DNA of 64,000 nucleotides from Flammula alnicola. Its lineage: Eukaryota > Basidiomycota > Agaricomycetes > Agaricales > Strophariaceae. Of this stretch, positions 24,321-35,078 are shown piece after piece; position 1 is the stretch's first letter, and each line of letters opens with the position of its first letter. Below the pieces are notes generated by a model. The model worked only from the letters and a program-made list of their open reading frames with translations, was not told where the DNA came from and made no database searches. The translations under genes and the position numbers were made by a program. Location: assembly GCA_015499995.1 (NCBI GenBank), contig JADNRV010000092.1, positions 151,761-215,760 on the forward strand, given 5' to 3'.

Positions 24321-24836
24321 TGTTACGACCGTTTCATTTCTTTTCATTTCTCTTATCTTATCTTATCTTCACCCGCGCTTAGATGTACGCCAGCTATACT
24401 GGACACTTTCTATTTTAGTAGGAGTACCTTCCCGGTTCCGGACTATTTATAGTTTCCATACTTATGCATCCTCGACGACACTATTATCGTCGAGAGGACT
24501 CTCCTCTCTCCATTCTGACTCCTCCACATTCCTGACTCCATTCTAACGACTCTAAAGGAGTCACTTTATCATGGTCTGTGCACGCTCAGAGCTAGTATAA
24601 ATATCGTAGACACGCAACGATGTACTTTAGCTAGTTCTTGAGAATCTAGACTTCTTGTCTTGCCTCTCTCCTCGCCACGAACATCTAAGCTCGTCGAGCC
24701 TCTAGACACATCACTTAAGCTCGTCTGAGCCTCTAAGTGCGAACGATCCGATCCCAGCACTTCTTGACACGACTTTGGAATCACTGGTTGCTTGACTTCG
24801 ACGTCGCAATCACGTTGTTTCTTGCTAGTCGTAACA
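24321..24836 (+). repeat. 3' LTR (516 bp)
   Basis: Starts TGTTACGACC directly after the purine tract and ends CGTAACA. It is immediately followed by the minisatellite that also flanks the KDZ element. Confidence 0.9.
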
Positions 24837-24837
24837 A

Positions 24838-25374
24838 TGCCGTCTCCGCACCCACAGACGGCCAGGGCGTGCAATCTGCACTCCCAGCTCTTGCGTCGAC
24901 GCCGCCCTCGCACCTACACACCTACAGAAGGCCAGGACGTGCATGCTGCTGCACGTCCTGCTCTCGGACCCGTCATCCCTAGGTCATTCGACCATCCCAC
25001 CAGAGCGAACGGCAGATGAACGGAGGGGAACGAGGTTGGTCGCGACCTTCGCTCTGGGCGTGGATGGGAACGGGCATCGGCGTTGCCGTGCGCTCAGAGG
25101 GGTTCAACGAATAGATGCCGCCTCCGCACCCACAGACGACCAGGGCATGCCAGATTGCAGCTCTCGCGTCGATGCCGCCTCCGCCCTCGAATGCCCTCCA
25201 CACCCACAGACGGCCAGGGCGTGCAATATGCATGCCCAGCTCTCGCATTGATGCCACCTCGCATCAACGCCGCCTCCACATACAGACGACCAGGGCGTGC
25301 AATCTGCATGCCCTGCTCTCACGTCGACACCTCCGTACCCACAGACAGGACGTGCTCTGTGCACGTCCTGCTCT
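24838..25374. repeat. GC-rich minisatellite, left block
   Basis: Degenerate units of roughly 55-65 bp built from ACCCACAGACGGCCAGGGCG, a TGCAATCTGCATGCCC hairpin core, then CAGCTCTCGCGTCGATGCC and GCCTCCGC. The same unit occurs in the same plus-strand orientation at 39.75-40.44 kb. A non-repetitive insert lies near 24965-25110. ORFs here are translated satellite. Confidence 0.8.
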
Positions 25375-25699
25375 CACATAGGTAAGCTACAATGTAGTGT
25401 ACGATACGGTGTAGCGAACGCATACAATGTACCGTATCATACGGGGCCAGCGAATTCGCTGGACGGCATATAATACCTACTGAGGCGTGCCTATATACAT
25501 TGTACCGTATCATACGAGGCCAGCGAATTCGCTGGAGCACCCTACGGCAGTTAAATTGGTCGGCAATACCACTCGGGAGGTGTTCGGCACTTGCTCGGGA
25601 CCCATCGCGGTGCCGACGTATGGCACCGGTACCGGCACTCGGTCAGTCGTCGGCAATGGTGTTGAGGTGCCGACAAGCTGTGGCAGGTCTGCGACTGAC
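25375..25699 (+). repeat. Left terminal inverted repeat of the KDZ element
   Basis: Near-identical (~95% by eye over the outer 290 bp) to the reverse complement of the right end. It contains two direct ~73-bp subrepeats, each with GTACCGTATCATACG followed by the perfect palindrome CCAGCGAATTCGCTGG (25447-25462 and 25520-25535). The inner part holds CGG/CCG motifs such as GGCACCGGTACCGGCAC. Confidence 0.9.
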
Positions 25700-25856
25700 A
25701 CAAATACAGTATAGCGAGAGTCTTATGAATGTATGGTTAGCAGTGGTACTACTAGGAGTAACTTCACTCTGGATGTTGTGGATCAATAGTAAACATGAGC
25801 AATAGCACCGAAATACATGTTATCGACAGTTTCAAGAATGTGACCGTGCTAAAAAA

Positions 25857-28433
25857 GGTCAGATATAGTAGTGCCCATGCTCGTCTACGCCCTCCTCATA
25901 GTCCGTGTCCTCCTCATCTCCCTCATCAGATTCTTCCTCCTCATCATCAGGATCAATATCCTCCTCCGGCTGCCCGGCCAGCCACTCAGCATCTACGAAG
26001 TCGAAATCTGCAGGGCCAAAAGGACCCTGGGGAAGCGTTATGCGGCTGGGGGTCAATGTCAGGGATGCACCAGGTTCATTGAAGGAGGAAGGCAGACGAG
26101 GCTGAGTACCGAAATCGGCACCACCACTATCGGCACCGGATGTTTCGGCACCTGCGTCATCGGCATCATCGTTGTCTGTAGGAACATGTTAACCAAGAAG
26201 GGAGGGAAAGGGAGACGCCATATTTACCATCCTCAGCTGACCAGGCAGATGCTGCATCATCAGCAGTGGCGTGCATCTCAGCCTGACGCGCCTGGTTGCC
26301 ATCGGCATCGGCCGTAGTGTCCTGCTCATCTGAGTCGAAAGCATTGGCAGCATCATCGGCTGTGATTTCCTTGGATTGGTGCGTCAGAATCGATCTCATA
26401 ACACAAGGAGTCACCAATACTAACCACGCGATAGTGACCAGCCGGGGCATCGGCATCGGCATCATAAGTACTTGATCTGGGTGAATGCTCTGATTCATCG
26501 TCGGACCAGACATCTGCGGCATCTTCAAATGTAGGAATGACATTGGCGCGTGCAGTGTACTGCCGTGGGTTCCGACGGGCAAATTGTTGTCGATGGTCAG
26601 TCACGTCAGGAGCAGAGGGGCCCGACCCGGCCACGGCAGGTTCATCGGGAGTTGGGTCGCCAGGGGAATCGTCATCGCTCCAGACAGCCACAGCATCATC
26701 AACTGACAGATGAACGGGTACATTTGGATGGTCCGCACGCCCGGCAGTTGAGTCGGCAGTTCCTCCGGCAGTGAGGGCGGCAGTGGCTCCGGGCCCGGCA
26801 GTTGGACCGGCAGTTGACCCGGCAGTGGTTGGGGCAGTTGAGGCGGCAGGTGGGTCGGCCTCAGAGTCATTGTCACTCCATGCGATAGCAGCATCCTCAG
26901 CAGAGATGCCAGCAGACTTCATGGCAGGGTAACTGCGAACACCATCCCTTGACGGTGTACTGGCATTGATGCCGACAACGGATTCATTCCCGGAGGATGC
27001 GTCGCTCCAAATGTCACCAGCGTCATCAGCAGTTACATACAGGGGCAGGGGAGTAGGGCGGCCAGTGGCATGGGCCATGAGATTCGCTTCAGTGAGGGGA
27101 TCCGCGCCAGATGTTGGAGGCAGAGTGTCCCCAGGCTCGGCCCTTCCAGCGAGACCAGCATCGGCATTTGTCGGGACTGGACGCGTCATTTCGTGCGGCA
27201 ATGAGGCACGACCGTCACTCGGGAGCATTGTAAAATGAGGATCGTTGTGCCACGGTGGGTATGGCTGTGCATCTGGAACTGACATGAGGTCGGGTGCAAG
27301 TCCCGTGAACTGTGCACTGCCGGTCCGTAGGGCAGACGGAACCGTATCTTTCCTTCTCATTACCCCAAGAGGCAAGGACTCGTTATATCCAGAATGCTGT
27401 TTTGCCTTACTGTTTGTCAGCATTAACACCTCGTCCTCCGTCAGATCGGCACCCCAAACCCACTTCAGGGAGCTTGGTGGCAAGCTTATCAATTGTTGTA
27501 GCTCTGAACGAGCCTGGGCAGCAACAGATTTCGATTTCCGATTAATCGAGACCGCAGGAGTATCGCCACGGGACCCCGGTGCTTGTTGGCTCAACAACGT
27601 CAATAACGGTTCGACTGCCGGTGCCGGTCCTGATGCCGATGCCGGTTCACCACCGAGTTCCTTCAGTAACGATTGCTCGTGCAGCACGTGGAGCGAGTCT
27701 GCTTTCCGCATGTCTTGTGCGAGTTGATTGGTTGTTTTGGCCGCCATGCCATCTGCGAGCTGGTAGATCGATTGCAACTCAGTCATGAGGTCCCGGGTGA
27801 GATCTTCATTACCTCGGCACCTTTCACAATCGGCAGTGGAACGGAGGCCGAACTTAGCCTGCGGGGTGGGAATCAGCTGTCTGCCCTGTCGGACAGTAGG
27901 ATGTTGCTTATGGTGTACATCCAACGCTGTTTGTATTGTGGTAAAGGTGAGACGTTCTAGACGTTCCGGTGGGGCATCACCATTCCACCAGTCGAACGCA
28001 TAGGTGGGAACGAGAGCTGCAGGACTATCGGCATCGATCCCTGCATCTAGTGCAGCCAGCAGGCTGCTGTGGAATGCCATTGGGAGCAACTGCCGGCGGG
28101 CGTGGGCAAGGTTATCGGCCAAAGATCGGATGAGGATCGGCACCTCGACAACTTGTCCCACAGCAGTCGCAGCACCGACAAATCCGAGCACGTAAAACTG
28201 GGGAATATGAGCAACCGGGAATGCTGCTACCATTGAAAACATACCAGCTCCTCTCGAAGACAATATTGCATCCATCGTTGCATTTCGGCATCGGCTTTGC
28301 TAATCACAATGAGGGCCTGCCGGAATCGAGATTCTCCGTACCAGATAATGTCTTGTGTCAGACGATGGCAGCTTTTTGTAGAACCATTTTGTAAAGAGAA
28401 CGGGCTGAAGATAGCGAGTACATGGCGCGACAT
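25857..28433 (-). CDS. KDZ-element cargo: acidic protein with repeated DDAxxxWSD motif
   Basis: Four exons join with consensus introns: 28433-28245, 28197-26425, 26369-26228 and 26175 to the stop at ~25857. It starts MSRHVLAIFSPFSLQNGS. The product is ~790 residues. The first third is ordinary globular sequence with a single CERCRG. The rest is low-complexity and carries six copies of a short motif: ADDAGDIWSD, AEDAAIAWSD, VDDAVAVWSD, FEDAADVWSD, ADDAANAFDSD and ADDAASAWSA. The C-terminus is strongly acidic (DPDDEEEESDEGDEEDTD). No family is recognised. It lies just downstream of the transposase on the same strand. An adaptor or chromatin-contacting accessory of the transposon is possible but unproven. 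Confidence 0.75.
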
Positions 28434-28502
28434 TGTTGAAAGAGATTGTGGTCAGAATCAGAGATAATCAAATTTGTAGATTTTCACAGGCGGATTACAT
28501 AA

Positions 28503-31500
28503 CTATGACAGGGGCGATGCATAGTTAAGACATGACTGCCGGAATGCTTTGTCGGCCACCAGTGCCATTTTATACCAAAATAAATATTTGCGATGGGCGT
28601 AGGCTTTGGCGCCGGCACTCGCACTGGGTATATCCAGGGCAGATCTCCACTTACTACTCTCACGCGTCCAATAGCGTACAGTCCACTGCATTTCATATGC
28701 GACAAGTGTGAGTTCCTCATGCCATCGTTGTCTTTGTGCCCGGGCGCGTAGCCAGTGAACGCGCTTGACTTGGTTTTAATCAGTAAATGGGGATGTGCTA
28801 CTGTCATTGAGGGACTCACATTCCAAAAGTGTGGCAGGGTCGGCATCATAGAAGTCGGCATCGGCATCGGCAGTAGCACCGGACCAGCAGTGGCGGCGAG
28901 ACCGGCACCGGGACCACTCCCCAGTATTTGCCATCGTCGTATGTGCCACAGCCAGGATAAGCGTAGCGAGGTTGATCCAGCGATATTCGGATTGACGATA
29001 GCAGTACTCGCTCGTAGATCGGCCTTGGTCAAAACTCGGAATACCCGTAGGGTTTCTGGGTCACAACCCAATTGTACCAATCGCATTCGGCACCGCGAAT
29101 ATATCCTGGCGTGGAAGACAAGTTCATGCCCAATGCGCCGGACATTTTGATGACCGCGAATTCGAACAGCCTTTCGGGCGCTGCTCTGATCACATGTGAG
29201 TACTGAAATGAGATATCGGCAACAAGCTCCCGAAGTCGATTGAGTTGTGCATGAGCCTGCTTTTTGCGGGCCGAAATTTCGACATGTTTAAGATCACCAC
29301 CCACATTGCCATTCGATGGGAGAGACAGTTGCTGCCGTTCGACAGGAATCATGTCGGTCGATGGAAGTGTCGGTGCCGGTGTCTCCTCGCCCGATATTTC
29401 TTCGGCAGCCTCATCAAATTCTGCCTCATCTTCATCGATCGATGGCATCTCGGGACGTTTGTCAGTGATTTCAGCTGCCTCCTTCAGCTGCTTTAATTTG
29501 ACCAGAAGCGGCGCAAGTGCTTCATGAAGCTGTTCAATAATGTGGACTTCGTCCTCCCGAGGGACGGAGCCGAGCCGCCGAACCTTGTCCTGGATATCAA
29601 TCCTTTGAATGGAATTGGTGAATTATGAGCAGGGAGCGGAGTCTTAGATTACTCACTGTTTCTCCTCAATCATCAGTGAGAACTCAATCCATTGCTGTAC
29701 CGGTGAAGCCGAGCCTGCCGGTGCCGGTGCCAAGACTTGTTCCTGTCGATCCGGCACTCGGGCAGCATAGATGTCCATGGCTTTGACATTGGCAAGTCGC
29801 ATTGCCTCTACTCCCAGTACCTCATTTTCCCATGTATTCATCATCTGCGAATCAACTGTGGCGGACAGTTCTGCATAGTATTTATCTGTTTGCGCCACCA
29901 TTGCCTTCGCATCTAGGGACCGGGAGCATAGCGTTGCGGTCATTGCGAGGGTTTTTTTGTGGTTGGAGTCACATGCATGATCGTCGAGCATCTCAGTCCG
30001 ATGGGCCAGAGTGGCTGTTCTGGCTGTCGGCGAAATCTTATTTAAGATCGACCAATTAGACTCTAGGATTTGCCCCTTCACGATACCAGCGCCGGGGATG
30101 AACGTGGTTGCATATCGGAAATAGCATTCATCCTTATGGGCGTGAACATGGAAATGGTCGATCGCCCGGTCGACTTGGAGACCGACCGGCAGCAGGTGCC
30201 CGATTCGGTCACGGAGATGGACAGAGTATTGGCAGGCAATGTCGTAGATGAGCATAACCCCTTGCTGGGGGTCAACTCGGGTGGAGTCCAAGGCTTTGAG
30301 AAATGCGAAATCAACATTCTTTTGTTGCTCTCCTTTGAACAAGTCAACGAGAGCGTTCGGCACATAAAACCCGTGTCGGGCGCAGACGAGGGCGACCAAA
30401 CCTGTGATATCACAGGCCTTGGAAGCCAGGAGAGCATTCATGATTGCTCGAAATGTGTTTTCGCATGGTGCTTTCTGCATGGGATGGTTAGATCGGCATC
30501 GGCATCGGCATCGGCAGTGAAAGACATACCGTTAATCTCTCGATAGCTGTGCGCAAAAATTCTAGATACTCAGCGCGATTTGGGGCCATGCCCGCGCCAT
30601 CCAAGAGCCAAAAATCTTCTTGAGCGCTCTTCTGACGAACGTGATCGGCCTTGAAATTACCATCGGCAACAAAAATGCGCTGAAATGCAAAGCTTCACGA
30701 CGTTTATACAACCATGGGTGTTATACATGTCGGCACCTACCCGTTTTCATCATCTTTCCAATCATCGGGCAAATTTATTCCGGGCTGTGGACATGCTGGA
30801 CAGAAATTGGCCAATGAGCCTGGTGGAGGCTGCATGGGATCCTGTTGATTGTGACCATACCCGGCCCATTTGAGTTTCTTCATCCACCGCCATAGCCGCC
30901 CCATGCGCCTAAACTCATGGTAGAGGTTTGGAATCTCGGCAGTGCCGATCGGCAGTGTCAACCGCCGGAGCAGCTGGTCGAACTGATATGCCGATGCTTT
31001 GAGCTCTAAATTACACAACCGAAAGTAATCCAGCAAGGCCAACGAAAAGAGAGTTCGAATACGCGTGAAGCTTGCTGGCATTAATCGAGAGGCCATCAGA
31101 TCAAGGGGAATGCAATCTGCCCCTCGACACTGACAGGCGACCATGGCAAGATGATGGATGCCATTTATATGCACAATACGCACATAAGTATTGTTGAGGG
31201 CATCGGCCTGTGGCAATGTGCGATCCTCTTGATTGGTGGATGCCGGTGGAATGCCGGTGCCGGTGCCGTCATTGCCTGCAGTACTGGGACTATAGCCGGT
31301 ACCGGCACTATCGGGATTGTGGTTGGTAGGTGCGGGCAGATACGGCTCGAATTCTAAGAACTCATCATGGGCTTCTTGCCCTTCAAAATCATCTTCACCG
31401 TCGCCAAATATGGCAGGATCAGAAGGGTCGACACCATCCCAAGTGCCTGCCTTTGCCTGCCGGAGATTATTCAGAACCTCGAGATATGCAACATCTTCTT

Positions 31501-32379
31501 CTGCCTCCTGCTCCCAATTGGTTGGATGAATATCACCGGGAGCCATGTCATCCATGTCTGAATGCAATGTGCTGTGTGATGACGACTCCGCTTCATGGTG
31601 TCGATGACCTGAGGGCGGTGCCGGTGCCGATGCCGATGCCTTATCTCGGAGCTTCATTTGTTCGTCACTGTCTTTTTGAATTTGAAAAGTCTCCAGAAAA
31701 GTCATGTTGAACTCAAGTGAGTCGCAAATTGGTGTTGACAGTTGATGCGGCACCAACAGATAAGTGCCGACTTCCCATAGTTCGGCCCTCCGAAAATGAG
31801 TGCCGGTCCAGCATTCAATTCGGTGCAATGGATTTTCCCTGTGGTCAAATCGCATACATTTGCGGCAAACGGGAGTTGAGAGAGTGCAGTCGATGCACCT
31901 CCAGATAGCCCAATTGTGGTCTGAGCAGTGTCGGCATATTCGGCTCTCTGTCGACATAGTCTCTCGGCTTAGGAGACCTTGCAGCATTTCGTCCACACGA
32001 TTCACAAATTCCACAACGTAATCTCTCTGTCGCTTTAATGGAATTTTTAGCATCTGCAACAATTGCTATATGTTCATCTCACCTTCCCTTGGCTGCGTGG
32101 AGGAGGCGCATCAACTGCCGATATTTCCTCGTTGAGATCAAAATCGAAGGGATTTGTGTCCATGTGCACGGAGTTGGACGTCTCCTCTTCCACGCGTTCT
32201 GGTTGTAATGGTACAAGTACACGTTTGATTTTGCGCCCTGCTCGCGTGTTTCTGTCGATGTTCTTGTGTGTATACGTATCGGCAGAACCGGCACCGGCAT
32301 CATCTTCATGCAAGGATGCATTGTGTTTCGACACTCTTTTGCGCTTGTAGGCAGAGACCGTCAGGGCATCTGAGCTCAT
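28503..32379 (-). CDS. KDZ transposase with N-terminal CxC2 cysteine cluster
   Basis: Start at ATG 32379 (MSSDALTVSAYKRKRV). Exons: 32379-32083, 32053-30741, 30692-30530, 30474-29657, 29602 to ~29040, then ~29075-28830 and 28768-28503. The CxC2 region reads CRHCSDHNWAIWRCIDC and VCRKCMRFDH..PLHRIECW. The catalytic region contains IFVADGNFKADH, ACDITGLVALVCARHGFYVP, GVMLIYDIACQYSVH and ATTFIPGAGIVKGQILE. The end has RVHWLRARAQ and LVAYEMQWTVRYW. These are hallmarks of the KDZ family, which excises and inserts DNA through a DDE-type nuclease. One frame shift near 29060 is needed, so activity is uncertain. The first intron would be only 29 nt. The intron at 30529-30475 carries four TCGGCA repeats. 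Confidence 0.9.
30493..30516. repeat. Intronic CGG hexamer array (TCGGCA x4)
   Basis: Four tandem TCGGCA hexamers lie inside the third transposase intron, giving CGG triplets every 6 bp. It is one of more than 20 such clusters in the KDZ element. Confidence 0.85.
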
Positions 32380-32574
32380 CGAGATGGTTAGAACAAAGGA
32401 TAGTATGAGGATTCCGTGAGAAGGGGTTCCACACGTGTGGTGTGCATGTTTCACATGAAGGAGGCCACGAGGATTCCATGACAAAGTGTTCCATACTTGA
32501 CATGTATGCTTCCCTTTCCCCCCATTCCGATAATCACACTCTCACATTTGGACATTGAAACACTGTTTATTCCC
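32380..32574. promoter_or_regulatory. Divergent promoter between the transposase and the plus-strand cargo gene
   Basis: 195 bp separate two start codons pointing away from each other (ATG 32379 minus, ATG 32575 plus). AGGATTCC(A/G)TG appears twice (near 32407 and 32470), each within a longer related block, giving a candidate paired control site for both genes. Confidence 0.45.
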
Positions 32575-34881
32575 ATGGAACGTGCCCACAAAAAACCACG
32601 CAAGGACTGTAAATATTCCGCGAAAGAGCTGGAGCAGATTCAAGCCTTCAAAAAGGAGTTCATCATGGCCGACACAATTGACAAGCGGGCGACCATTTTA
32701 AAAACGCAAATTCTCCCCGCTATGTGCAACTATTGGGTCTCAACCGGGCAGCTTTCCACCGAAGACATTGACGACAGCCTTGATCGTGCGAAGGTGAATG
32801 CAACAACGCTTGTGAATGGCGAACCAAACTGACTAGTATGCCAGGAATTGTCCAAATGGGTCGCCAATAACTGGCGGACGGCGCGAGGAGTCGCAACAAG
32901 ATCAAATCACTTTCATCCGAAGAAATCCGAAGTTATGTGGTATCTACATCCGGAAGAAGTGATGAAAGAGGTTGCGTCTTTACTTGGAGTTGAAGAGGCA
33001 ACGACGACGACGACGGGGTGGTTTCAGGAGAGATTGCCAGCCATTGCGAACATATTAGCTCGCATGAGCCCGACAGAGAAGGCAGAATTTGAGGCCGAGG
33101 TTGCGAAGATGGCCAAGGAAGGGTATCCAGAAGAAACGAAGAGATCGTACGTGACTGCCGATGCCGATGCCGGTACTACTGCCGATCTGACTGACTGATG
33201 ATCGGCAGCATAGCGAAGAGGTTCTCTACCAAACGCATCGCAAAGGTTATGGATGAACACTGGAAAGAGATGGGCCTTGTTTCCATCATGATTACTGCCT
33301 ATACTCTACCAGACGGGAAACTGGTCATTGATGCGTGAGTCACAGTGAACATGTGCCGGTGCCGATACTAAGTCGGGTGCCGAAGCCATGATGAAATAGC
33401 AGATTTAATGGGCATTCCTGCAAGGTCCTTGATTGACAGTCACCCAGAGGAAATTTCCAAAATGAAACTGTTACTAATGGATTACATGAAGACATTACGC
33501 ACTAAGGCTCAAGTGCCGGTCGCGGGCGGTATCGGCACCAATCCAGGACTGCAGAAGGTACTTCTCACAACCACTAGTGAGGGGTATCCAATGCTCCCAG
33601 AACCATGGCGGAATGGCGATGAATCGAAGAAGAAGCTAGAGGAATTGTTCAGCTTATATATAGGGCGACATTATAGTAAGTGCGGAGTGACTGCCGCCCG
33701 GCACCGGCACCGGCATCAGCTTATACATTATTTAGAACTGGCAACCAATGGTCGCACGGTACATCCACCATACGCAGCAATAATCGAGAATCACGCAGCA
33801 TATTTCAGTCCGGAATATCTCCCTCCATCGTTCACTGTCAAACACCCCCGAAATCTGACGAAACTGTCGTTAGAAGCATTTTTTGATCACATTGAAGCAC
33901 GCCAAAAAGATCATGGACCAACAGGGGCCTTCCGATTTAAATCTATCAAACATGGTGACACTCTCCTACCCGCAAAATATCCTGCCAGTGCGGCCGATGC
34001 CGGTGCCGGTGCCGGTGCCGCTGGTCGAAGAAAAGCCAAGACAAGAAAAACTAAAACCACTGCGAAGAAAACAAAACGAACCAAAGCTGCAAATACAAAG
34101 AAAGCCCCAAACCCAGTCAATGATCCTAACACATCAGCCACATCTAGTCACCAAGGCCCAGGCGCTGGTGCAGTTCCCTCAGAGGAGAGACTTCCCGATG
34201 CAACGACCGACCTGACAAACTCTGAGGCAGGTGACAATTCCTTTGTCATTGTAAATGAATATGTCATGGCACAGATTCATGCTGCTGGGTATCCAATGCC
34301 CCTCCCGGTAAATGGACCGGCAGATGGATTACCTAAATATGCGATAGATTCAACAACTTACCGAGCTTACGAGCAGTTACAAGATGCAAACGAGAGGCAT
34401 ACTAATCCAACAAATCCCCACCGAAATATCGATCCAGCTCTATTACACCCACCACTGGCACCTATGCCAACACCGGCGGCCACACCGGCACCAGAAACCC
34501 GCCCGGGAGTTGGACCGGCATCGGCACCTGCACACGCATCGGCCCGTGCCCGTCATCCGCGACAGGCTCATGGCCCTCGAACGATCACACAATCGTCGGC
34601 ACCTGCAGTGCAAGTGACTCCAGGAGCGATGGCAATGGCAGCTACACTGACCGCGGAACCGGTACTGACACAGGGACGGAGAGTACCAATCACTCCCGGC
34701 AATGGCAACGAGCAGTGCGGCCAATAGTGGAGCCGCAAGAAACACAAGATCACAAGCAAAAAAAGGGCCTGACCCAGTCTCTATGCAGAAGAGAACTAGA
34801 ATGACTGCTGACGCGTTAGCAAGAGAGGAAGCCACTTCGGCACTTACTCCACGTTCACGACGGAAAACAAGAAAGGGCTGA
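32575..34881 (+). CDS. KDZ-element cargo: basic protein of unknown function
   Basis: Start MERAHKKPRKDCKYSAKELE. Exon 1 ends at 32793; a 51-nt intron with a CTGAC branch point leads to ELSKWVANNWRTARG at 32845. Further introns are 33147-33208, 33335-33399 (one base off phase as written) and a 60-nt intron starting GTAAGTGCGG near 33678. Recognisable blocks include HFHPKKSEVMWYLHPEE and GWFQERLPAIANILARMS, seen in other agaric transposon-linked proteins. A lysine/arginine-rich stretch (RRKAKTRKTKTTAKKTKRTK) looks like a nuclear signal or DNA contact, and a proline-rich tail follows. The C-terminus (TRSQAKKGPDP..RRKTRKG) needs one more frame change near 34700. No TET/JBP iron-binding motif is seen. 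Three of the four introns contain the CCG/CGG hexamers. Confidence 0.7.
33156..33174. repeat. Intronic CCG hexamer array
   Basis: TGCCGATGCCGATGCCGGT sits within the intron 33147-33208, with further GCCGAT and ATCGGC copies beside it, so the motif makes up most of the intron. Confidence 0.8.
33993..34020. repeat. Coding CCGGTG hexamer array
   Basis: One GCCGAT followed by repeated GCCGGT units; read in frame it gives Ala-Asp-Ala-Gly repeats in the basic cargo protein. The same hexamer reads as Pro-Val or His-Arg runs elsewhere in the element, so it is conserved as DNA and not as protein. Confidence 0.85.
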
Positions 34882-35078
34882 GTGCCGGACTATGCCTACA
34901 GGGCAAATGGCTGCTTATGATGTCTCACAAAGGAACACCAAAACTCACGTTATAACATTTGTATATACATCACAAAATATCCGTGCAATATATATACAAA
35001 TTTCGACAAGCGCGCAAAATAAAAATGTCCCAAAAAGCGCCCGTGCTATTGACCAAAAATAAGACCGCTGGCAAACAC

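Larger units (their letters stand above)
16847..24836 (+). mobile_element. Ty3/gypsy chromovirus with two LTRs and extra 3' ORFs
   Basis: A 7990-bp element with LTRs at both ends and a gag with a CCHC knuckle. Pol runs protease-RT-RNase H-integrase-chromodomain, and a purine tract precedes the 3' LTR. Integrase after RT and the C-terminal chromodomain place it among the chromoviruses (Ty3/gypsy, Metaviridae). No matching 5-bp target duplication is seen: the left flank is ACTGG and the right flank ATGCC. Gag has one in-frame stop and pol two frame breaks, so this copy is defective. Two further ORFs lie between pol and the 3' LTR. Confidence 0.9.

Noticed and set aside
24838..25380. Several overlapping ORFs of 80-100 codons on both strands, and again at 39.6-40.4 kb (up to 262 codons)
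   Set aside because: They are translated minisatellite and TIR DNA; open in many frames because of GC-rich repeats, with no domain or splice support.
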